From contig CAYSCX010000034.1 in assembly GCA_964429575.1 (NCBI GenBank), positions 1 through 24,773 on the forward strand: a stretch of DNA of 24,773 nt. The letters are read 5' to 3'. Origin of the DNA: CAYSCX01 sp964429575. Lineage in GTDB: Bacteria; Desulfobacterota; Binatia; Binatales; Binataceae. The notes under the pieces were generated by a model, which did not search any database, was not told the DNA's origin, and saw nothing but the letters and a program-made list of their open reading frames with translations. Positions 20,985 through 24,773 of the stretch are shown one piece after another (the stretch's first letter is position 1; each line of letters opens with the position of its first letter). Made by a program: the position numbers and the translations under genes.

Positions 20985-21959
20985 TCACTCCACTTCAATG
21001 TACCTCCTCAACTTCGCCCCTCTCATCCGATTCCCCAGCGCGACCATCAACTTGATCCGCGCCTTGTGCGCCACCATCTCATGCGCCGCAATCAACCCGA
21101 TGCTCCTCAAAAAGTGCGCGCCTCCGTATCCATACGGGTCATCGATCGCACCCGCGCCGGTCCTCGATGCGAGCACTACGGGAAGCCCGCCTTCCACCGC
21201 GCGCTTGATCGAGCCGATCCAGCCGAACGGAACCCGGCCGCTGCCGAATCCCGCGATGACCAGTCCCCGCAATTCCCGTCTCGCCAGTGCCTCATCAAGC
21301 GCCCACCGCTCTCCCGGCAGCGCCGTCACCATCGCGACATTGTCGTCCACGTGCGGCGCGACCGTCGCGCGTGTCAGCGCCGGCACGGTCAATAGCATCG
21401 GTTCGCCGTTGTAGATTCGCCCCACAGGCCCGCACGCCGGCGAATGAAACGTCGAGACCGTCAGGCCGTTCCCCTTCGTCACGAACCGCGCCGAGTGGAT
21501 CTCCTCGTTCATCACCAGCAGCGCGCCCAGCCCGCGCACCCGCGGCCATCGCGCGACTTTGATCGCGTCGAGCAGGTTCCGCGGGCCGTCCCACCCAAGG
21601 TCGGAGCCGGTTCGCATCGAACCCGTGAACACGACCGGCTTGGCGCTCGCGACCGTCAGGTGCATGAAAAACGCAGTCTCCTCGATCGTGTCGGTGCCGT
21701 GCGTCACGACCGCGCCCGCAACATCCGCACGCCTGAGCTCGCGCGTGATCCGTTCACTGAGCTTCGCCATCAGTTCCGGCGTCATCTGACAGCCGGGAAT
21801 CCGCGCGAAGTCAATTACTTTCAGCCGCAGCGAGCGCCGCTCTGCGCCGAGCGTCCGCAATAATTGGGCGCCGTCGCGCGCGACCACCGCGCCCCGTCCC
21901 TTGTCGAACGTCGAGATTGTCCCGCCGGTCGTGATGAGTACGACCTTCAATTGTCCCAT
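20985..21959 (-). CDS. L-asparaginase family protein
   Basis: A 324-residue protein of the bacterial-type asparaginase/glutaminase family, hydrolysing L-Asn to L-Asp and ammonia. First catalytic Thr block: VVLITTGGTISTFDKGRGAV at about 5-24. Second: AGAVVTHGTDTIEETAFFMHLT at about 88-109 (Thr-Asp pair). KPVVFTGSMRTGSDLGWDGPRNLLDAI and the Lys-bearing LLVMNEEIHSARFVTK complete the site, and the C-terminal GxGRVPF..I half is present. No signal peptide is seen, so it is probably cytosolic (type I-like) although the motifs do not settle this. ATG 21959 is chosen over upstream codons because GAGG lies eight bases before it. The intrinsic terminator of the upstream peroxiredoxin gene separates the two. 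Confidence 0.9.
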   Translation of the reverse strand: MGQLKVVLITTGGTISTFDKGRGAVVARDGAQLLRTLGAERRSLRLKVIDFARIPGCQMTPELMAKLSERITRELRRADVAGAVVTHGTDTIEETAFFMHLTVASAKPVVFTGSMRTGSDLGWDGPRNLLDAIKVARWPRVRGLGALLVMNEEIHSARFVTKGNGLTVSTFHSPACGPVGRIYNGEPMLLTVPALTRATVAPHVDDNVAMVTALPGERWALDEALARRELRGLVIAGFGSGRVPFGWIGSIKRAVEGGLPVVLASRTGAGAIDDPYGYGGAHFLRSIGLIAAHEMVAHKARIKLMVALGNRMRGAKLRRYIEVE

Positions 21960-21983
21960 CGCGGGCGCCTCTATCGGTCCCCC

Positions 21984-22019
21984 AAAACGAACGCCCGGCC
22001 CCATCGCTGGGACCGGGCG
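21984..22019 (-). terminator. Rho-independent terminator of the peroxiredoxin gene
   Basis: On the minus strand CGCCCGG, T, CCC, loop AGCGAT, GGG, G, CCGGGCG: ten Watson-Crick pairs plus one T-G wobble over 28 nt (22019-21992), followed by TTCGTTTT. It lies 25 bp downstream of the peroxiredoxin stop and 25 bp before the asparaginase start. It is the best terminator in the window. Confidence 0.8.
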
Positions 22020-22044
22020 CCCGCAGCAATCACTCTCAGAATCT

Positions 22045-22683
22045 CTACTTCGACGGATCCTGCACGATTCTCAAGTACGGCCGGACTTCCTTCCAACCCT
22101 TCGGGAACTTTTCGTTGAGCACCTTCGGATCGGTGAGCGACGGCACGATGATGCAATCCTCGCCCTTCTTCCAGTCAACCGGGGTTGCCACCGCATGCTT
22201 GTCGGTCAACTGAATCGAGTCGAGCACGCGCAGAATTTCGGTGAAGTTGCGCCCGGTGCTCGCCGGATAAGTGATCGTCAAGCGCACCTTCTTGTTTGGG
22301 TCGATCACGAACACAGTGCGGACCGTCAGCGTGTCGTTCGCTTCCGGGTGGATCATGTCGTACAGCGTCGAGACTTTCCGGTCGGCATCGCCCAGGATCG
22401 GAAAGTTCATCTTGGCGCCCTGCGTCTCCTCGATGTCCTTGATCCACTTCTTGTGCGACTCGACGTCGTCCACGCTCACTGCGACGATCTTGCAGTTGCG
22501 CTTCTCGAACTCCCCCTTGAGCTTCGCGACCCTGCCAAGCTCAGTCGTGCAGACCGGCGTGAAGTCTTTGGGGTGCGAAAACAGGATCGCCCACTGATTG
22601 CCGATCCACTTGTGGAATTCGATTTTTCCTTCGGTGGACTCCTGCGTGAAGTCCGGTGCGATGCTTCCGATGTGTAACGCCAT
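22045..22683 (-). CDS. 1-Cys peroxiredoxin (Prx6 type)
   Basis: A 212-residue AhpC/TSA-family peroxidase that reduces H2O2 and organic peroxides. The peroxidatic Cys is Cys45 in HPKDFTPVCTTELG. VAVSVDDVESHKKWIKDI and the Prx6-type C-terminal arm (STGRNFTEILRVLDSIQLTD..ATPVDWKKGEDCIIVPSL..FPKGWKEVRPYLR) are complete. The typical 2-Cys C-terminal resolving Cys (EVCP) is absent. Note that the catalytic residue is an ordinary TGC-type Cys, unlike the ArsC-like gene. ATG 22683 has GAGG seven bases upstream. It is monocistronic: about 340 bp non-coding upstream, strong terminator downstream. Confidence 0.93.
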   Translation of the reverse strand: MALHIGSIAPDFTQESTEGKIEFHKWIGNQWAILFSHPKDFTPVCTTELGRVAKLKGEFEKRNCKIVAVSVDDVESHKKWIKDIEETQGAKMNFPILGDADRKVSTLYDMIHPEANDTLTVRTVFVIDPNKKVRLTITYPASTGRNFTEILRVLDSIQLTDKHAVATPVDWKKGEDCIIVPSLTDPKVLNEKFPKGWKEVRPYLRIVQDPSK

Positions 22684-23027
22684 TATCTCACCTCAATTCT
22701 GAATCGTTTTTCGGATCATGCGCACGAACCTCGCATCTGGCAACCCGCGCGCGACGGCATTCCATGCCGACGGATGAATTGAGTGTCGTGCGATACAGTG
22801 ACGATCGCTCCCGTTGGTCGCGACGGCTACCCAGCGCGCACCCTCGCGCCGCCTCCGACTCGCATTCGCTCCCCGAAGTCCTTGCCTGGTTCATATCCAT
22901 CCTGACTAGGCGTCAGTCTCGGCTGCAATCTAATAGATGAGAAAGATAGCCTGCCAAGTCACTTACTCGTATTTGACCGCAACGACGGCCATGAAGCAAC
23001 CGTCGGTTGCACCGCCCGCAGCGGTCT
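22684..23027. other. 344-bp intergenic region upstream of the peroxiredoxin gene
   Basis: No coding frame with family similarity and no RNA gene recognised. A small hairpin GCAACC-GTC-GGTTGC lies at 22996-23010, about 20 bp after the crotonase stop, without a U-tract. The left part must hold the peroxiredoxin promoter (minus strand), but I cannot pick a box. Base composition is less GC-rich than the genes around it (for example AATCTAATAGATGAGAAAGATAG near 22930). Confidence 0.5.
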
Positions 23028-23840
23028 CTACTTGCGCCTTACCTTGCCGAAATCCGGCTTTCGCTTCTCCATGAACGCCGTGACGTACTCCTTGTGCTCC
23101 GCACTGACGTAGCACTTCTCCAGCGCGAAGCCCTCGGTCTGCATCGCCGTCTCCAGAGTACCGTCCAGCCCTTGGTAGAGCGCCCGACGGGTCATCGCCA
23201 ATGAGAACGGCGAGCATTGCAGCATCTCGCCCGCGAGCTCGTGCGTCTTCGCCGCGAGTTCCGCCTGCGGCACGACTTGGCTGACGAGTCCCATCGCGAG
23301 GCATTGCTGTGCGGTGTACTGCCTGCCGGTCAGCATCATCTCCGCGGTGTGCGCCAGTCCAATTAGCCGCGGCATCAGGTAGCTCGAACCCAACTCGCTC
23401 ATCAGTCCGACCCGCGGGAAGATCACACCCATCTTCGCGTTGTCCGATGCGATTCGCACGTCGAACAGAAGCGTCATGGTGCAGCCGACCCCGAGCGCAT
23501 AGCCGTTGATCGACGCGATCGTCGGCTTCGAGAGCTGCCGCATCAGTTGCGGCAGCGAAAGCATCTGCCGGTTACCGCGATCGGACTCGGAGCGGCCCTT
23601 CTCTTCACGCGCGCGGATGTCGGCGGCAAACATCGACATGTCCGCGCCCGCGCAAAACGCCCGCTCGCCTGCGCCGGTCATTACGATCACGCGCGCATCG
23701 GAGTCCTGGTCGGCGCGGATCACCGCCTCTGCGATCTCCGCGCCCATCTGCGCCGTGTACGCGTTCATCTTCGCGGGACGATTCAGCGTAATCGTCGCGA
23801 TCTCGTCCTTCACGTCATACAGAATCGTCTCGTAGTTCAT
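23028..23840 (-). CDS. Enoyl-CoA hydratase/isomerase (crotonase) family protein, second copy
   Basis: A 270-residue crotonase-fold protein: ATITLNRPAKMNAYTAQM near residue 15, AFCAGADMSMFAADI at about 61-75, GYALGVGCTMTLLFDVRIASDNAKMGVIFPRVGLMSELGSSYLMPRLIG at about 112-160. Relative to rat hydratase, the Glu144 position is Thr (GCTM) and the Glu164 position is Arg or shifted (FPRVGL), while a Glu is present in MSELGSS as in many uncharacterised actinobacterial/proteobacterial paralogs. Hydratase activity by the standard mechanism is thus not assured. ATG 23840 has AAGGA eight bases upstream. It is only distantly similar to the crotonase at 1507-2289 and not a recent duplicate. No operon partner downstream; a small basic protein gene lies 54 bp upstream. 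Confidence 0.88.
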   Translation of the reverse strand: MNYETILYDVKDEIATITLNRPAKMNAYTAQMGAEIAEAVIRADQDSDARVIVMTGAGERAFCAGADMSMFAADIRAREEKGRSESDRGNRQMLSLPQLMRQLSKPTIASINGYALGVGCTMTLLFDVRIASDNAKMGVIFPRVGLMSELGSSYLMPRLIGLAHTAEMMLTGRQYTAQQCLAMGLVSQVVPQAELAAKTHELAGEMLQCSPFSLAMTRRALYQGLDGTLETAMQTEGFALEKCYVSAEHKEYVTAFMEKRKPDFGKVRRK

Positions 23841-23894
23841 CGAGGTGTCCTTTGCGGCTGCCGCTCGAATTGTACGCGGCGACGCGCGCTGGCG

Positions 23895-24002
23895 TCAGCT
23901 TCGCTTCTTCTTGCCTTTGCGTGCCTCGCGGATGCGGGCCTTGAGCCTGGTCTTGCGGCGTTTGCGCCGCCGCCTGAGTTCGCGCTGCCGTTCAGTTCCC
24001 AT
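23895..24002 (-). CDS. 35-residue Arg/Lys-rich mini-protein
   Basis: ATG 24002 has AAGGA five bases upstream. The frame reads MGTERQRELRRRRKRRKT..LKARIREARKGKKKRS and ends at TGA 23895. More than half the residues are Arg or Lys. Its layout (MGxTERxxEIRRRRxRRxK..) resembles the small DUF6800-like family described from planctomycetes and other environmental bacteria; this is a memory-based match. A nucleic-acid- or ribosome-associated role is plausible but unproven. The gene starts 14 bp after the stop of the exported protein gene and its ribosome-binding site is next to that stop, so the two are probably translationally coupled. Confidence 0.68.
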   Translation of the reverse strand: MGTERQRELRRRRKRRKTRLKARIREARKGKKKRS

Positions 24003-24016
24003 GGGGTTCCTTCTTC

Positions 24017-24773
24017 CTAGTCCAGCGGGACGTCGCGTTCCACCTTCGCGCCCGGCGCAAGCTTGATGCCCGTATCCGTCGCATACGCGCGTCCGCGTCC
24101 GGAGCCGTTCTCCACATAAACGTCGTACTCACCGGGGTCAAGCTCGAAGTGATGCTCGCCGCCCTTCGGCCCGCTCTCCATCACCTTGCTTTGCGTGCCC
24201 GCCCGATACACAACGACGCGCGTCGGACTCTCGAACGGCCGCTTCGACAGGTAAGGCTGCACCGTCAACTCCGCCGGCACTACTTCGTTGAGCGAAAGAC
24301 GCGCGCGATGCCCCGGCTCGAGCCGCACGTCGTCCCACGAGTATCCCTGCGGCGGCGCGTCGACCTTCACGTCCACTTCGCTCGCCGCAAACAACATCTT
24401 GGTGCCGGTGAGAAACGTGATGATCCGATCGTGCGGCGGCTTGCTGCCGCTCACCGTTACCGTGAATCCCGGGTCGGTGCCGTCTTTCACTTTCGCGTCC
24501 ACTTCCAGCACCGCGACGTTTGCGATCAGCACTGTCGCCGTGCGCCCCGCCTCCACTGCAACATCATTTTTGCGAATCGTCCCGCCCACCACCGGCAATT
24601 CGAGTCGGTAGCGTCCCGCCGCGATGTCGATCGTCGCGCCGGGCGCGACCCTCGCTACTTCGCGCCCATCATCCGTGAGCACGCGCGCGTCGTTCTTCGC
24701 GCCCGCGCCGATATTGCCCAGCACGTCGAGCTTGAGCTTGCCGGTCGATGCCGCCTGCGCCGCCGCGGCGACC
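24017..24773 (-). CDS. Exported beta-rich hypothetical protein, 3' part (5' end outside window)
   Basis: The frame is open to the window edge (first full codon at 24772) and ends at TAG 24017; about 252 residues are visible. The first residues, VAAAAQA-ASTGKLKLDVLGN, look like the end of a signal peptide (A-Q-A cleavage context), so only about 20 residues are missing. Repeated short modules of carboxypeptidase-regulatory/PEGA-like appearance follow: ..PGATIDIAAGRYRLELP..., DPGFTVTVSG, and ..FELDPGEYDVYVENGSGRGRAYATDTGIKLAPGAKVERDVPLD. This suggests two or three all-beta sandwich domains in the periplasm or on the surface. No catalytic motif seen; function unknown. Confidence 0.7.
   Translation of the reverse strand, partial: VAAAAQAASTGKLKLDVLGNIGAGAKNDARVLTDDGREVARVAPGATIDIAAGRYRLELPVVGGTIRKNDVAVEAGRTATVLIANVAVLEVDAKVKDGTDPGFTVTVSGSKPPHDRIITFLTGTKMLFAASEVDVKVDAPPQGYSWDDVRLEPGHRARLSLNEVVPAELTVQPYLSKRPFESPTRVVVYRAGTQSKVMESGPKGGEHHFELDPGEYDVYVENGSGRGRAYATDTGIKLAPGAKVERDVPLD

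Noticed and set aside
1..24773. tRNA, rRNA or riboswitch genes
   Set aside because: No cloverleaf, rRNA block or known aptamer core was recognised by eye on either strand; a tRNAscan/Rfam run would be decisive.

Overview
The window is a GC-rich, gene-dense chromosomal stretch from a Gram-negative, diderm bacterium. The evidence for that is ADP-heptose synthesis for LPS (hldE), the lipid II flippase murJ, Sec-type signal peptides, an RpoH-type sigma factor and an outer-envelope DUF1329 protein. A class I lysyl-tRNA synthetase, many acyl-CoA genes (two crotonases, glutaryl-CoA dehydrogenase), a mycofactocin-type SDR and DUF1329 together suggest an uncultured deltaproteobacterial-like lineage such as Binatota/Desulfobacterota_B. 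That placement is inference. A 100-N run at 16246-16345, flanked by a 55-bp duplicated contig end, indicates a scaffolded draft or metagenome assembly.

Layout. 1-7.2 kb: the 3' end of a class I lysS, then hemW and a crotonase on the minus strand, murJ on plus, hldE on minus (convergent, 38-nt overlap), a degenerate CPBP-type membrane protein on plus and an SDR on minus (16-nt overlap). 7.3-10.1 kb: a 4-hydroxyphenylacetate-3-hydroxylase/4-hydroxybutyryl-CoA-dehydratase family protein lacking the Fe-S cysteines, then a small mobile-DNA graveyard. The graveyard holds an ORF6N-domain gene interrupted by a MITE-like element, and a REP-associated tyrosine transposase with one nonsense codon and a REP-like palindrome inside its own coding sequence. 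10.1-14 kb: a minus-strand operon gcdH - SDR - VOC protein with a divergent LysR regulator. 14-19 kb: an amidase, a probable selenoprotein of the ArsC/Spx family, a secreted hypothetical protein, a CinA-N/MoCF-domain protein and a DUF1329 protein. 19.3-24.8 kb: rpoH-type sigma, rpoZ, L-asparaginase, a 1-Cys peroxiredoxin with a good intrinsic terminator, a second crotonase, a 35-residue basic mini-protein, and the 3' part of an exported beta-rich protein.

The most interesting item is at 15627-15977 (minus). A well-supported ATG with Shine-Dalgarno opens a full-length ArsC/Spx-like frame in which TGA replaces the first Cys of the family's CxxC motif (UxxC). A perfect 9-bp hairpin with a GGTT loop begins so that 21 nt separate the TGA from the loop, matching the known geometry of bacterial SECIS elements. 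Without selenocysteine decoding this gene looks like a truncated 95-residue frame lacking its active site.

The second theme is small repeats. Three copies of a 153-182-bp MITE-like element (CAGGGTGTTGAG...CAACAGCCTG) sit between CTAG/CTAA-type 4-bp target duplications. Four copies of a GTAGGGGCGCAC palindrome are present, three of them clustered in and around the transposase gene.
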